64,000 nt of DNA from Aeromicrobium piscarium (GTDB lineage Bacteria > Actinomycetota > Actinomycetes > Propionibacteriales > Nocardioidaceae), in assembly GCF_007421815.1 (NCBI RefSeq), contig NZ_VLNT01000006.1, positions 57,108-121,107 of the forward strand. The letters are read 5' to 3'. The notes under the pieces are model-generated. The model had not been told where the DNA came from, did not search any database, and saw only the letters and a program-made list of their open reading frames with translations. A program made the translations under genes and the position numbers. Every line of letters begins with the position of its first letter. The first letter of the stretch is position 1. This document shows, one piece after another, positions 1 through 8,720 of this stretch.

Positions 1-37
1 CCGCGGCCGCGGTCCCGCGGGGTTCTGCGTCCGCGCC

Positions 38-76
38 GGGGGGGGGGGGGGGCCCCCCCCCCCCCCCCCCCCCCCC
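38..76. repeat. G15-C24 homopolymer palindrome
   Basis: A run of 15 G (38-52) is followed directly by 24 C (53-76), then GGGG. The two runs can pair as a 15-bp all-GC hairpin with almost no loop. It lies about 55 bp before hisD. It could be a terminator of the preceding gene, a slippage-prone tract, or a sequencing or assembly artefact. The sequence alone does not decide. Confidence 0.6.
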
Positions 77-119
77 GGGGCTCGGTGGCGGGGCGAGGTC
101 TGGCGGTGCCGCCGTTCCG

Positions 120-125
120 TAGACT
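120..125 (+). promoter_or_regulatory. -10 box of hisD (probable leaderless start)
   Basis: TAGACT ends 6 bases before the GTG of hisD, so transcription would begin at or next to the start codon. There is no Shine-Dalgarno sequence and no clear -35 box. Confidence 0.5.
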
Positions 126-131
126 TCTGCC

Positions 132-1439
132 GTGAACCTTCGACGTCTGGACCTGCGCTCCGCCGACCCCTCGACCCCGGCCGAGTACCGCCACGCGGTG
201 CCGCGCGCGGAGGTCGATGTCGAGCATGCGCTGGCCGCCGTCGCACCGATCTGCGCCGACGTGCGCGAGCGCGGATCGGTCGCCGTCCTGGAAGCGGGCG
301 AACGATTCGATCGCGTCCGCCCCGAGCGGCTCCGTGTCCCGGCCGAGGCGATGGAACGGGCGCTCGCGGAGCTCGATCCGCAGATCCGCGCGGGGCTGGA
401 GGAGTCGATCACCCGGCTCCGCACGACGTGTGAGGCCGAGCTGGAGGAGTCCGTCACCACCGAGGTGGCACCGGGTGCCCGAGTCGAGCGCCGGATCGTG
501 CCGATGCAGCGCGTCGGACTGTACGTTCCGGGTGGATTGGCGCCGCTGGTCAGCACGGTGATCATGAACGCGGTGCCCGCCCAGGTCGCCGGCGTTCCGG
601 GCATCGCCCTGGCCAGCCCGCCGCAGGCCGACTTCGGCGGCCTGCCGCACCCCACGATCCTCGCCGCCTGCGCCCTGCTGGGCATCGACGAGGTCTATGC
701 CGCCGGGGGAGCGCAGGCGCTCGCCATGTTCGCCTACGGCACCGAGGACTGCCCGAGCGTCGACCTCGTCACCGGACCGGGCAATATCTTCGTCGCCGCG
801 GCGAAGCGCTATCTGCAGGGAACGGTGGCGATCGACTCCGAGGCCGGTCCCACCGAGATCGCGATCATCGCCGACGACTCCGCCGATGCCGCCTACGTCG
901 CGGCGGATCTGATCAGCCAGGCCGAGCACGATCCGCTCGCCGCGAGCGTGCTGATCACCGACAGCGAGGCCCTCGCGGAGGCCGTCGACGCTGAGCTGAC
1001 CCGACAGGTGCCGGAGGCCAAGCACCAGGAGCGGATCTCCACCGCTCTGGGGGGCCGCCAGTCGGCGACGGTGCTGGTACGCGATGTCGACCAGGCGATC
1101 GACGTCGCCAATGCCTATGCCGCTGAACACCTGGAGATCCAGACCCGCGACACTTCTGCCGTCGCGGCCCGTATCGTCAACGCCGGCGCCGTCTTCGTCG
1201 GCGACTTCACGCCGGTCTCGCTCGGCGACTACGCCGCCGGCTCGAACCACGTGCTGCCGACGGCGGGCTGCGCCTGCCACTCCTCGGGGCTCTCCGTGCG
1301 GGCCTTCTGCAAGAACATGCACGTCGTCACCTACTCCGCCGAGGCGCTCCACGAGGTGGGGGACAAGGTCGTCACCCTCGCCGAGGCCGAAGACCTGCCC
1401 TCGCACGGCGCCGCGGTCTCGATCCGGACGGAGCGCTGA
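132..1439 (+). CDS. hisD: histidinol dehydrogenase
   Basis: Oxidises L-histidinol to L-histidine in two NAD-dependent steps, the last reactions of histidine synthesis, in the cytoplasm. The 435-residue length is normal for the family. Visible motifs are [12 protein letters not shown] (192-203), the NAD-side segment [16 protein letters not shown] (211-226), DSEAGPTE (235-242) and the zinc-ligand region QAEHD (Q263, H266); a later AEHLEIQ and GDYAAGSNH carry further active-site residues. The start is GTG, 6 bases after a TAGACT box, which suggests a leaderless mRNA. hisC follows after one base, so this is the first gene of hisDCBH. hisG and hisE are not in the window. Confidence 0.97.
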   Translation: MNLRRLDLRSADPSTPAEYRHAVPRAEVDVEHALAAVAPICADVRERGSVAVLEAGERFDRVRPERLRVPAEAMERALAELDPQIRAGLEESITRLRTTCEAELEESVTTEVAPGARVERRIVPMQRVGLYVPGGLAPLVSTVIMNAVPAQVAGVPGIALASPPQADFGGLPHPTILAACALLGIDEVYAAGGAQALAMFAYGTEDCPSVDLVTGPGNIFVAAAKRYLQGTVAIDSEAGPTEIAIIADDSADAAYVAADLISQAEHDPLAASVLITDSEALAEAVDAELTRQVPEAKHQERISTALGGRQSATVLVRDVDQAIDVANAYAAEHLEIQTRDTSAVAARIVNAGAVFVGDFTPVSLGDYAAGSNHVLPTAGCACHSSGLSVRAFCKNMHVVTYSAEALHEVGDKVVTLAEAEDLPSHGAAVSIRTER

Positions 1440-1440
1440 C

Positions 1441-2520
1441 ATGCCCCTGCCCTCCTGGGTGCCGATCCGCGACGATCTGCGCCCCTACGAGCCTTACGGA
1501 GCTCCGCAGCTCGCCGATGTCATCATGCTCAACGTCAACGAGAACCCGTACGCGCCGAGCGCGGCGATCGCGGACGACATCGCAGCCGCGGTGCGTGAGG
1601 CCGTTCTCGGTCTGAATCGCTACCCCGACCGCGAAGCGACGGCGCTGCGCGAGGCGCTCGCGGACTACCTCGGTCACGGTCTCAGCGCCGAGCGGGTCTG
1701 GGCAGCGAACGGCTCCAATGAGGTCATGTTGCAGATCCTGCAGGCCTTCGGCGGACCCGGCCGCACCGCGGTGTCGTTCGCGCCGACGTACTCGATGTAT
1801 CCGGAGTATGCGCGCGACACGCACACGCGCTGGGTCACCGCCCCGCGCGAGCAGGACTTCACCGTCGACCCCGATCGGGCGGTGGCCTTCGTCGAGGCCG
1901 AGCGTCCCGATGTCGTGCTGCTCACCTCGCCGAACAACCCGACCGGGACGGCGCTGCCGTTGTCGACCGTCGAGGCGGTGTTGGCCGTCGCTCCCGGTGT
2001 CGTCGTCGTCGACGAGGCGTACGCGGAGTTCCGCCGCGCGGGCACGCCGACGGCACTGGAGCTGCTGGCGGCCCATCCGCGTCTGATCGTCAGCCGCACG
2101 ATGAGCAAGGCCTTCGCGCTCGCGGGCGGCCGGCTCGGCTACGCGGCCGCCGACACGGCGATCATCGACGCGTTGCGCATCGTCCGGCTGCCCTACCACC
2201 TGTCCGCCGTGACCCAGGCGACGGCGCTCGCGGCCCTGCGCCACCGCGACGAGCTGCTGGCCCAGGTCGACGCCCTGCGCGCCGCTCGCGACGAGCTGTC
2301 CGCGTGGCTGAGTGGCAGGGGACACGAGGTCGCCGAGTCCGATGCCAACTTCGTGCTGTTCGGGCGTTTCGCCGACCGGCACGCCGTATGGCAGGGTCTC
2401 GTGGACCGCGGCGTGCTGATCCGGGAGACTGGTCCCGAGGGTTGGCTGCGCGTCTCGGTCGGCACGCCCGAGGAGATGAACGCTTTCTACACCGCACTTT
2501 CGGAGGTCGATCCCCGGTGA
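1441..2520 (+). CDS. hisC: histidinol-phosphate aminotransferase
   Basis: PLP-dependent class I/II aminotransferase that converts imidazole-acetol phosphate and glutamate to histidinol phosphate. The 359-residue protein begins [20 protein letters not shown], shows the [11 protein letters not shown] substrate region near residue 30, SPNNPTGT, the VVDEAYAEF aspartate/tyrosine segment and the PLP lysine K223 in [17 protein letters not shown]. The frame is open far upstream, but ATG 1441, right after the hisD stop, gives the normal family N-terminus. Its stop overlaps the hisB start, so translation is probably coupled. Confidence 0.96.
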   Translation: MPLPSWVPIRDDLRPYEPYGAPQLADVIMLNVNENPYAPSAAIADDIAAAVREAVLGLNRYPDREATALREALADYLGHGLSAERVWAANGSNEVMLQILQAFGGPGRTAVSFAPTYSMYPEYARDTHTRWVTAPREQDFTVDPDRAVAFVEAERPDVVLLTSPNNPTGTALPLSTVEAVLAVAPGVVVVDEAYAEFRRAGTPTALELLAAHPRLIVSRTMSKAFALAGGRLGYAAADTAIIDALRIVRLPYHLSAVTQATALAALRHRDELLAQVDALRAARDELSAWLSGRGHEVAESDANFVLFGRFADRHAVWQGLVDRGVLIRETGPEGWLRVSVGTPEEMNAFYTALSEVDPR

Positions 2521-3119
2521 GCAATCGCACCGCCACTATCGAGCGTCAGACATCGGAGAGTCGCGTCTCCGTGCAACTCGACCTCGACGGCACCGGCCGC
2601 GCCGACATCAGCACGGGCGTGGGCTTCTACGACCACATGCTGACCGCGCTGTCGCGGCACTCGCTGATCGACCTCACGGTCCGCACCGAGGGCGACTTGC
2701 ACATCGATGCGCACCACACGGTCGAGGACACGGCGATCGTCATCGGCGACGCGCTCCGCGAGGCGTTGGGCGACAAGTCCGGTATCCGTCGCTACGGCAA
2801 TGCCACGATCCCACTCGACGAGGCGCTCGCCGCCTGCGTCGTGGATGTGTCGGGCCGCCCGTACTTCGTGCACAGCGGGGAACCCGAGCGTCAGATCACC
2901 GCGGTGATCGGCGACCGGTACATCGGCTCGCTGACCGCACACGTCTTCGAGTCGATCGCGCACCACGCCGGCATCACCCTGCACATGACGCTGCTGGGTG
3001 GGCGCGATCCGCACCACATCGCCGAGGCCCAGTTCAAGGCCCTCGCGCGTGCCCTGCGCGAGGCGATCGCCCTCGACCCGCGCGAGACCGGCGTCCCCAG
3101 CACGAAGGGCGCCCTGTGA
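2517..3119 (+). CDS. hisB: imidazoleglycerol-phosphate dehydratase
   Basis: Mn-dependent dehydration of imidazole glycerol phosphate to imidazole-acetol phosphate. The 200 residues form a monofunctional IGPD with no fused histidinol phosphatase, as usual in Actinomycetota. Metal-binding signatures are present: GVGFYDHML, the [11 protein letters not shown] segment with paired histidines, FESIAHHAG and the C-terminal [23 protein letters not shown] 2517 overlaps the hisC stop (GTGA) and gives the N-terminus [14 protein letters not shown]; the longer open frame upstream is only hisC read in another frame. Confidence 0.96.
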   Translation: MSNRTATIERQTSESRVSVQLDLDGTGRADISTGVGFYDHMLTALSRHSLIDLTVRTEGDLHIDAHHTVEDTAIVIGDALREALGDKSGIRRYGNATIPLDEALAACVVDVSGRPYFVHSGEPERQITAVIGDRYIGSLTAHVFESIAHHAGITLHMTLLGGRDPHHIAEAQFKALARALREAIALDPRETGVPSTKGAL

Positions 3120-3189
3120 ATCTCGATACGCCGCGCCCGCGGAGCGGACGGGGCTACTCGATCACCCAGAGGAACGCCGGAGGCGTGCT

Positions 3190-3831
3190 GTGACATCGGG
3201 AGGGCCGACCGTCGCGGTGCTCGACTACGGGTCGGGCAATCTGCGGTCGGCGGTCCGCGCAGTCGAGCGGGCGGGAGCCCAGGTCGAGCTGACCTCGGAC
3301 CCGACCGTCGCCGAACAGGCCGACGGGTTGCTCGTTCCAGGTGTGGGGGCGTTCGCCGCGTGCATGGAGGGTTTCCGAGCGGTCGGCGGCGAGCGCATCA
3401 TCGAACGCCGGCTGATCGCGGGACGTCCGGTGCTGGGCATCTGCGTGGGCATGCAGATCCTCTTCGCCGAGGGGATCGAGCACGGGGTACGCACCCGCGG
3501 CTGTGGGGAGTGGCCGGGAACGGTCGAGCGCCTTCAGGCCGAGATCGTGCCGCACATGGGCTGGAACACGGTGGAGCCCCCCGAGGGCTCGCGGATGTTC
3601 GCCGGCATCGAGAGCGAGCGGTTCTACTTCGTGCACTCCTACGGCGTGCGGCGGTGGGAGGCGACCGCGGACGGGCCCCTCGCGCCGCCGAGCGCCACCT
3701 GGACGTCCTATCCGCCGGATCGATTCGTGGCCGCGGTCGAGCACGGCCCGCTGTGGGCGACCCAGTTCCACCCGGAGAAGTCCGGCGACGCGGGCCGCAA
3801 GCTGCTCGAGAACTGGATCGCGACCTTCTGA
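3190..3831 (+). CDS. hisH: imidazole glycerol phosphate synthase, glutaminase subunit
   Basis: Class I glutamine amidotransferase that supplies ammonia to HisF; together they make imidazole glycerol phosphate and AICAR. The 213-residue protein shows the triad C85 (GICVGMQ), H194 and E196 (QFHPEKSG), plus the N-terminal [11 protein letters not shown]. The start is GTG 3190, preceded by GGAGG at about 3179-3183; 70 bp separate it from hisB. Its partner hisF lies 2.3 kb downstream, past an inserted divergent membrane gene, priA and a lipoprotein gene. Confidence 0.95.
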   Translation: MTSGGPTVAVLDYGSGNLRSAVRAVERAGAQVELTSDPTVAEQADGLLVPGVGAFAACMEGFRAVGGERIIERRLIAGRPVLGICVGMQILFAEGIEHGVRTRGCGEWPGTVERLQAEIVPHMGWNTVEPPEGSRMFAGIESERFYFVHSYGVRRWEATADGPLAPPSATWTSYPPDRFVAAVEHGPLWATQFHPEKSGDAGRKLLENWIATF

Positions 3832-3841
3832 CCGCGCGCCG

Positions 3842-4486
3842 TCACGCCCGATAGCGCCCGGGGCGGTGGTTGAAGGCCAGCACGATGTTCAGGACCACCG
3901 CGCCCACCGCCGAGAGCGCGACATTGCCGACGGGCACCACCGCCAGGGCGGCGATCACCACAGCGGTGTCGAGCCCCATCTGCACATAGCCCGCGCGCAG
4001 CCCGAGGCGCTCCTGGGCGATCAGCGCCAGCACGTTGAATCCGCCGAGGCTCGCCCCGTGCCGGAACAGGATCAGCAGTCCGACCCCGGCGAGCAGGTTG
4101 CCGGCGATGGCCGCATAGGCCAGTCCGATCTCGGGCAGCGGCAGCAGGCGCGCGTGCATCTCCGCGAATCCCGATACGAGGGCGACCGCCGCGATGGACT
4201 TGGCGGTGAAGATCCATCCCTTCTTCCACGCGGCGAGGGCGAAGAAGGGCACGTTGACGAGCGCGTACACGATCGCGAAGGGCAGCGGTGTCGCATAGGT
4301 GACCAGCAGCGCCAGACCCGCGGTGCCACCCGTCACCGCCTCGGCGGTGTGCAGCAGGTGCAGCCCGAAGGCGGCCAGAAAGGTCCCGGTCAGCACGCCG
4401 AGGAGGTCCTCGACGGGCGTATGCGGCAGCGTCACGGCGCTGGGCTCGATCTCGTCGTGGGCGTTCTCGTGGCGCGGTGCCTTCAC
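3842..4486 (-). CDS. YitT/DUF161-type membrane protein
   Basis: A 214-residue protein with five to six hydrophobic segments, beginning [18 protein letters not shown] and ending in a conserved [18 protein letters not shown] tail. The [10 protein letters not shown] and [15 protein letters not shown] segments match the YitT family of inner-membrane proteins of unknown transport role. The frame is open to 4606, but GTG 4486 has a strong AGGAGG and starts at the family N-terminus. It points against hisH and priA and splits the his genes; its end lies 10 bp from the hisH end. The function is not known. Confidence 0.75.
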   Translation of the reverse strand: MKAPRHENAHDEIEPSAVTLPHTPVEDLLGVLTGTFLAAFGLHLLHTAEAVTGGTAGLALLVTYATPLPFAIVYALVNVPFFALAAWKKGWIFTAKSIAAVALVSGFAEMHARLLPLPEIGLAYAAIAGNLLAGVGLLILFRHGASLGGFNVLALIAQERLGLRAGYVQMGLDTAVVIAALAVVPVGNVALSAVGAVVLNIVLAFNHRPGRYRA

Positions 4487-4560
4487 CGTTCCTCCTCGGG
4501 GCGACCGGCCTACTCTATGTCGCCGTCTCGTATCGCGGACAGTTACCCCTCCGGGCCCGA

Positions 4561-4617
4561 CTTTTGACCACTTGTGGCCCTTCCTAGGCCGTTTGAAGGG
4601 CCACAAGTGGCCAAAAG
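4561..4617. repeat. 23-bp inverted repeat between yitT-like gene and priA
   Basis: Left arm 4561-4583 and right arm 4595-4617 pair over 23 bp with one mismatch around an 11-base loop. The core is CCACTTGTGGCCCTTC and its complement GAAGGGCCACAAGTGG. It sits in the divergent gap, 23 bp before the probable start of the priA transcript region. It could be an operator for both genes or a palindrome of the dispersed intergenic type. No U-tract follows, so a classical terminator is unlikely. Confidence 0.8.
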
Positions 4618-4639
4618 TTGGCGGAGGCGGGTCAGGCGA

Positions 4640-4645
4640 TACGAT
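4640..4645 (+). promoter_or_regulatory. -10 box of priA
   Basis: TACGAT ends 7 bases before the GTG of priA. No ribosome-binding site is visible, which fits a leaderless or near-leaderless mRNA. Confidence 0.45.
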
Positions 4646-4652
4646 CGAGCGC

Positions 4653-5378
4653 GTGACTCTCGAACTTCTCCCCGCGGTCGATGTCGCCGACGGTCAGGCC
4701 GTCCGGCTGGTGCAAGGCGAGCTCGGCAGCGAGACCGCCTATGGCGCCCCCCTCGATGCGGCGCTGCAATGGCAGAACGACGGCGCCGAGTGGATCCACC
4801 TGGTCGATCTCGATGCCGCCTTCGGCAAGGGAGACAACCGCGAGCTGCTCGCGGAGGTCGTGGGGCGCCTCGACATCAAGGTCGAGCTCTCCGGGGGCAT
4901 CCGCGACGACGCCTCCCTCGAAGCGGCCCTCGCCACGGGCTGCCGCCGAGTCAACCTCGGCACGGCCGCCTTGGAGAACCCCGACTGGTGCCGGAGCGCG
5001 ATCGCCGAATACGGCGACCGGATCGCCGTCGGCCTCGACGTGCGGGGCACGCAGCTCGCCGCCCGCGGGTGGACGCGCGAGGGCGGGGACCTCTTCGAGG
5101 TCCTCGATCGGCTGGAGCAGGACGGCTGTGCCCGCTACGTCGTCACCGATGTCACCAAGGACGGCACGCTCCGCGGCCCCAACCTCGAGCTGCTGCAGCT
5201 GGTGTGCGAACGCACCGACAAGCCCGTCGTCGCCTCCGGCGGCGTCTCCAGCGTCGAGGATCTGCGCCAGATCGCCTCGCTTACGAATATCGGCGTCGAG
5301 GGAGCGATCGTCGGCAAGGCGCTCTACGCCGGCTCCTTCACGCTGCCCGAGGCGCTCGCCGCCGTCGCCGAGGCCTGA
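4653..5378 (+). CDS. priA: bifunctional ProFAR isomerase / PRA isomerase PriA
   Basis: A (beta/alpha)8-barrel of 241 residues of the HisA/PriA group. It isomerises ProFAR in histidine synthesis and, in actinobacteria, also phosphoribosylanthranilate in tryptophan synthesis. Motifs include [19 protein letters not shown] with D10, [26 protein letters not shown] and [14 protein letters not shown] with D170; D10 and D170 probably equal Asp11 and Asp175 of the M. tuberculosis enzyme. The dual role is inferred: trpC, trpB and trpA lie nearby but no trpF is in the window. GTG 4653 is chosen from the barrel N-terminus and the TACGAT box before it. Confidence 0.93.
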   Translation: MTLELLPAVDVADGQAVRLVQGELGSETAYGAPLDAALQWQNDGAEWIHLVDLDAAFGKGDNRELLAEVVGRLDIKVELSGGIRDDASLEAALATGCRRVNLGTAALENPDWCRSAIAEYGDRIAVGLDVRGTQLAARGWTREGGDLFEVLDRLEQDGCARYVVTDVTKDGTLRGPNLELLQLVCERTDKPVVASGGVSSVEDLRQIASLTNIGVEGAIVGKALYAGSFTLPEALAAVAEA

Positions 5379-5400
5379 CCGACCGAAGCCCCTCCCCTCA

Positions 5401-5484
5401 GCGGTAGACCCTCAACGTCATCCTCGACCGATGACGTTGAAGGTCTACCGCTCACCCGGGGGAAGGGTTGATGGTCTACCGCCC
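5401..5484. repeat. Inverted-repeat cluster after priA
   Basis: GCGGTAGACC...AACGTCAT (5401-5421) pairs with its complement at 5431-5451 (21 bp, one mismatch, 9-base loop). A third partial arm, TTGATGGTCTACCGC, lies at 5468-5482, so the left arm can form two alternative hairpins. The cluster sits between convergent genes and may end transcription both ways. A related variant (GCGGTAGCTGGTCAACG) recurs at 53.8 kb. Confidence 0.8.
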
Positions 5485-5494
5485 TTGCCCGAGG

Positions 5495-6112
5495 TCAGCA
5501 GCCGTCGCGCTGCAGGCTCGGGCGGCTGTCGCTGCCGGTGACCTCCATGAACGTGACCTCGGTGGTCTCCTCGATGGTGTCCAGCGGCGCGTCGAAGAGG
5601 ATGCCGAGCCAATTGTCGCCATCGCTCAGGAAGAGCCCGGTCTGCCCGTAGCCGGCCTCACGCATCTCCGCGGTCTCGTACACGCCCCGGAAGTCCAGGA
5701 GGGTGTTGCCGATCCCGAGATCCTCGGCATTCGTCGGGCCGGCCGCGCTGACACCCATCGAGGCGATGCGGCCGTCGGCGACGTAGACATCGAAGGTGTC
5801 GTTCAAGGGCGGCTTCCAGTCGAGGCCCTGATCGGGCGCGTCCTCGCATCGCTCGGGTCCCTCGTCGACGAAGAGTCCCGTCGCGAGCGCCTCATCGATC
5901 GTCATCCCGACCCGCGCGTCACCGATCGATCCCGGAGCGATGAGCAGTTCGCTGGCCTCGGGCACGTCCTCGCTGGGCTCGGGCGAGGGCTCCTCGCTCG
6001 GCTCCGAGGTGGTGGGGGCGGGGGTGGTCGGCGTGGGATCGTCGTCCCCGCCGCCGTCGCCGCACGCCGCCAGGACCAGTGCCGCGGCCGCGAGGGCCAT
6101 GACCTTCCTCAT
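5495..6112 (-). CDS. lipoprotein of unknown function
   Basis: A 205-residue secreted lipoprotein. The signal peptide MRKVMALAAAALVLAAC has its lipobox at L14-A-A-C17, followed by a linker rich in Gly, Asp, Pro, Thr, Ser and Glu (about 18-50). The globular part (about 55-200) has two cysteines, in PERCEDAPD and at the C-terminal RDGC, that could form a disulfide. ATG 6112 is chosen over one 18 bases upstream because AGGAGG lies just before it and the signal peptide then starts cleanly. It is divergent from hisF with only 33 bp between starts. No known family was recognised. Confidence 0.8.
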   Translation of the reverse strand: MRKVMALAAAALVLAACGDGGGDDDPTPTTPAPTTSEPSEEPSPEPSEDVPEASELLIAPGSIGDARVGMTIDEALATGLFVDEGPERCEDAPDQGLDWKPPLNDTFDVYVADGRIASMGVSAAGPTNAEDLGIGNTLLDFRGVYETAEMREAGYGQTGLFLSDGDNWLGILFDAPLDTIEETTEVTFMEVTGSDSRPSLQRDGC

Positions 6113-6133
6113 CGTTCCTCCTGCTCGCACCGA

Positions 6134-6139
6134 TAGTCT
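6134..6139 (+). promoter_or_regulatory. -10 box of hisF
   Basis: TAGTCT ends 6 bases before the GTG of hisF, a spacing that predicts a leaderless transcript. Confidence 0.5.
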
Positions 6140-6145
6140 CGGACT

Positions 6146-6907
6146 GTGAGCCTAGCCGTCCGCGTGATCCCCTGCCTGGACGTCGACGCCGGCCGCGTCG
6201 TCAAGGGCGTCAACTTCGTCGATCTGCGCGATGCGGGCGACCCGGTCGAGATGGCCCGGGTCTACGACGCCGAGGGCGCCGACGAGCTGACCTTCCTCGA
6301 CATCACGGCATCGAGCTCGGACCGTTCCACCACCTACGACATCGTCGGTCAGACCGCCGAGCAGGTCTTCATCCCGCTCACCGTGGGCGGCGGGGTCCGC
6401 ACCGCCGAGGACGTCGATCGCCTCCTGCGCGCGGGCGCCGACAAGGTCGGCATCAACACCGCCGCGATCGCCCGCCCCGAGGTCATCGCGGAGATCGCCC
6501 ACCGCTTCGGGAATCAGGTGCTCGTGCTGAGCGTTGACGCCAGGCGTAGCCCTGACCAGCCCAGCGGCTACGAGGTGACCACACACGGTGGCCGCCGCTC
6601 AGCCGGTATCGACGCGGTGGAGTGGGTGCGCCGCGCGACCGACCTGGGGGCAGGGGAGATCTTGTTGAACTCGATGGATGCCGATGGCACCAAGCAGGGC
6701 TTCGACCTGGCGATGATCAAGGCGGCTCGCGAGGCCACGCACGTTCCGCTCATCGCCTCCGGCGGTGCCGGACGTGCTGAGCACTTCGCGCCCGCGGTCG
6801 ACGCCGGTGCCGACGCGGTCCTCGCGGCCAGCGTCTTCCACTTCGGGGAGCTCACCGTCGGTCAGGTCAAGGAGGCGCTGCGCTCAGCGGGTCACGATGT
6901 CCGCTGA
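6146..6907 (+). CDS. hisF: imidazole glycerol phosphate synthase, cyclase subunit
   Basis: The barrel subunit that joins ammonia from HisH to PRFAR to give imidazole glycerol phosphate and AICAR. The 253 residues show [17 protein letters not shown] with catalytic D11, [17 protein letters not shown] with the second catalytic aspartate near 130, [20 protein letters not shown] and [12 protein letters not shown]. The start is GTG 6146. It is separated from hisH by 2.3 kb, so the two subunits come from different transcripts here. Its 3' end overlaps the following ABC gene by 11 bp. Confidence 0.96.
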   Translation: MSLAVRVIPCLDVDAGRVVKGVNFVDLRDAGDPVEMARVYDAEGADELTFLDITASSSDRSTTYDIVGQTAEQVFIPLTVGGGVRTAEDVDRLLRAGADKVGINTAAIARPEVIAEIAHRFGNQVLVLSVDARRSPDQPSGYEVTTHGGRRSAGIDAVEWVRRATDLGAGEILLNSMDADGTKQGFDLAMIKAAREATHVPLIASGGAGRAEHFAPAVDAGADAVLAASVFHFGELTVGQVKEALRSAGHDVR

Positions 6908-8720
6908 TGCCTCGCTGGACTCCCTCGGCAGCGGTGACACCCGTCAGCTGACCCGCCGGGGCTTCGGCGTCATGGGCGTCGGCATCCGGCGCGAGCCGTG
7001 GATGTTCACGCTCGCCGTGATCCTCTCGCTGCTCTTCGGCGTCATGACGGTCGCGGACGCCTGGGTGCTGGGATGGGCCACCGACCACGTCATCACCCCG
7101 TCCTTCGCCGACGGCGAGGTGGCACGGGGAGCGCTCAACACCGGCATCGTCCTGTTCATCGCCGCGGCGCTGCTGCGGATGATCGGCGTCATCGGGCGCC
7201 GGCTCGCGGGCGGGGTCGTGTTCTACCGTCTCGTGCGCGACGACCGGCTGCGGGTCACGCGTCAGTACCTCCAGCTCCCACTGCGCTGGCATCACCGACA
7301 TCCGGCGGGGCAGCTGCTCAGCAATGCCAATGCCGATGTCGAGGCGACGTGGAGCGTGTTCATGCCGCTGCCGATGGCGCTCGGCGTCATCGCGATGCTC
7401 CTCGCCGCGATCGGCACGATGGCGGCCGCCGATCCGGTGCTCACGCTCATCGGCCTGGTCGTCTTTCCGCTGCTGTTCGCCGTGAACGCGGTCTACCAGC
7501 GCTGGCAGGGGCCGCGACTCGCCCTCGCGCAGAGCCTGCGCGGGGATGTCTCGTCCGTCGCCCATGAGTCCTTCGACGGCGCCCTCGTGGTGAAGTCGCT
7601 GGGCCGCGAGGGCGACGAGACGGCTCGTTTCGCACGGATCAGCGAGCGGCTCCGCGACGCCAATGTCGCGGTCGGCCGGGTGCGCGCTGTGTTCGACCCG
7701 GTGATCGAGGCCTTGCCCAATCTCGGGGTCCTGCTGGTCATCGGCGTCGGAGCCCAGCGGATCGCCAGCGGTGCGGCGGCGCCCGGTGACGTGGTCCAGG
7801 TGGCTTTCCTGTTCACCGTCGTCGCGATGCCGGTGCGGTCCTTCGGCTGGGTGCTCGGGGAACTGCCGCGCGCCGTCATCGGCTGGCAGCGGGTGCGTCG
7901 CGTGTTGGACGATGACGACCACATGGCCTACGGCGAGCACGCCCTGCCCGGCAGCGGCGCGGTGCGCCTCGACGTGACCGGACTCGACTACGCCCATCCC
8001 GACGAGCCGGACACCGTGGTGCTACGCGATGTCGACTTCAGCGTGCCCGCGGGGCGGGTGGTGGCCGTGGTCGGAGCGACCGGCAGCGGCAAGAGCACGC
8101 TCGCCTCATTGGTCACCCGGCTCGTCGACGCCGATGCCGGCGCGGTGCGCTACGACGGAGTCGGGGTCCAGGAGTTCTCGCAGGCGGCGCTCACCGGCAC
8201 GGCGGCCCTGGTGGCCCAGTCGACCTTCCTCTTCGATGACAGCGTGCGGGCCAATATCGTCCTCGATCGCGAGGTGCCCGAGGACCGGATCTGGTCGGTG
8301 CTCCGCGATGTCCAGGCCGATCGCTTCGTCTCCGAGCTCCCGCAGGGTCTCGACACGCAGTTGGGCGAGCGCGGCACGAGCTTGTCCGGCGGTCAGCGAC
8401 AGCGCATCGCCCTGGCTCGCGCACTCGTACGCGAGCCGCGCCTGCTGGTCATGGACGACGCGACGAGCGCCCTGGATCCCGATGTCGAGCAGCGCATCCT
8501 GCGTGCCCTCGCCGAGCGCAGCGAGTCCGGATCCGGGCCGTCCGTGCTCGTCGTCGCCTACCGTAAGGCGACGATCGGCCTCGCCGACGAGGTCATCTTC
8601 CTCGCGGACGGCAAGATCGCCGACCGCGGAACCCATGCCGAGCTCCGCGAGCGCTCGCGCGCCTATCGCAACATCGTCGACGCCTACGACCAGGCACGTG
8701 AGGAGGTCGACCATGAGTGA
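6897..8720 (+). CDS. ABC exporter half, degenerate ATP site
   Basis: Type I exporter half-transporter of 607 residues: six predicted transmembrane helices (about 35-330) and an ATPase domain. It has Walker [10 protein letters not shown] (about 393-401), the Q-loop [10 protein letters not shown] and signature LSGGQ (496-500). Walker B is VMDDATSA, with Asp521 where the catalytic Glu should be, and the H-loop is VAYRKATI, with Tyr555 in place of His. It is therefore the degenerate partner of a heterodimer with the next gene. The substrate (lipid or drug) is unknown. ATG 6897 lies inside the hisF end. Confidence 0.9.
   Translation: MSADASLDSLGSGDTRQLTRRGFGVMGVGIRREPWMFTLAVILSLLFGVMTVADAWVLGWATDHVITPSFADGEVARGALNTGIVLFIAAALLRMIGVIGRRLAGGVVFYRLVRDDRLRVTRQYLQLPLRWHHRHPAGQLLSNANADVEATWSVFMPLPMALGVIAMLLAAIGTMAAADPVLTLIGLVVFPLLFAVNAVYQRWQGPRLALAQSLRGDVSSVAHESFDGALVVKSLGREGDETARFARISERLRDANVAVGRVRAVFDPVIEALPNLGVLLVIGVGAQRIASGAAAPGDVVQVAFLFTVVAMPVRSFGWVLGELPRAVIGWQRVRRVLDDDDHMAYGEHALPGSGAVRLDVTGLDYAHPDEPDTVVLRDVDFSVPAGRVVAVVGATGSGKSTLASLVTRLVDADAGAVRYDGVGVQEFSQAALTGTAALVAQSTFLFDDSVRANIVLDREVPEDRIWSVLRDVQADRFVSELPQGLDTQLGERGTSLSGGQRQRIALARALVREPRLLVMDDATSALDPDVEQRILRALAERSESGSGPSVLVVAYRKATIGLADEVIFLADGKIADRGTHAELRERSRAYRNIVDAYDQAREEVDHE

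Noticed and set aside
1372-2382. Long minus-strand open frame over hisC
   Set aside because: It runs entirely opposite hisC with a composition typical of high-GC antisense frames, and hisC has full family motifs.
3503-4567. 354-codon plus-strand frame over hisH end and the YitT-like gene
   Set aside because: It reads low-complexity Arg/Gln/Gly-rich sequence; the opposite strand encodes clear membrane helices.
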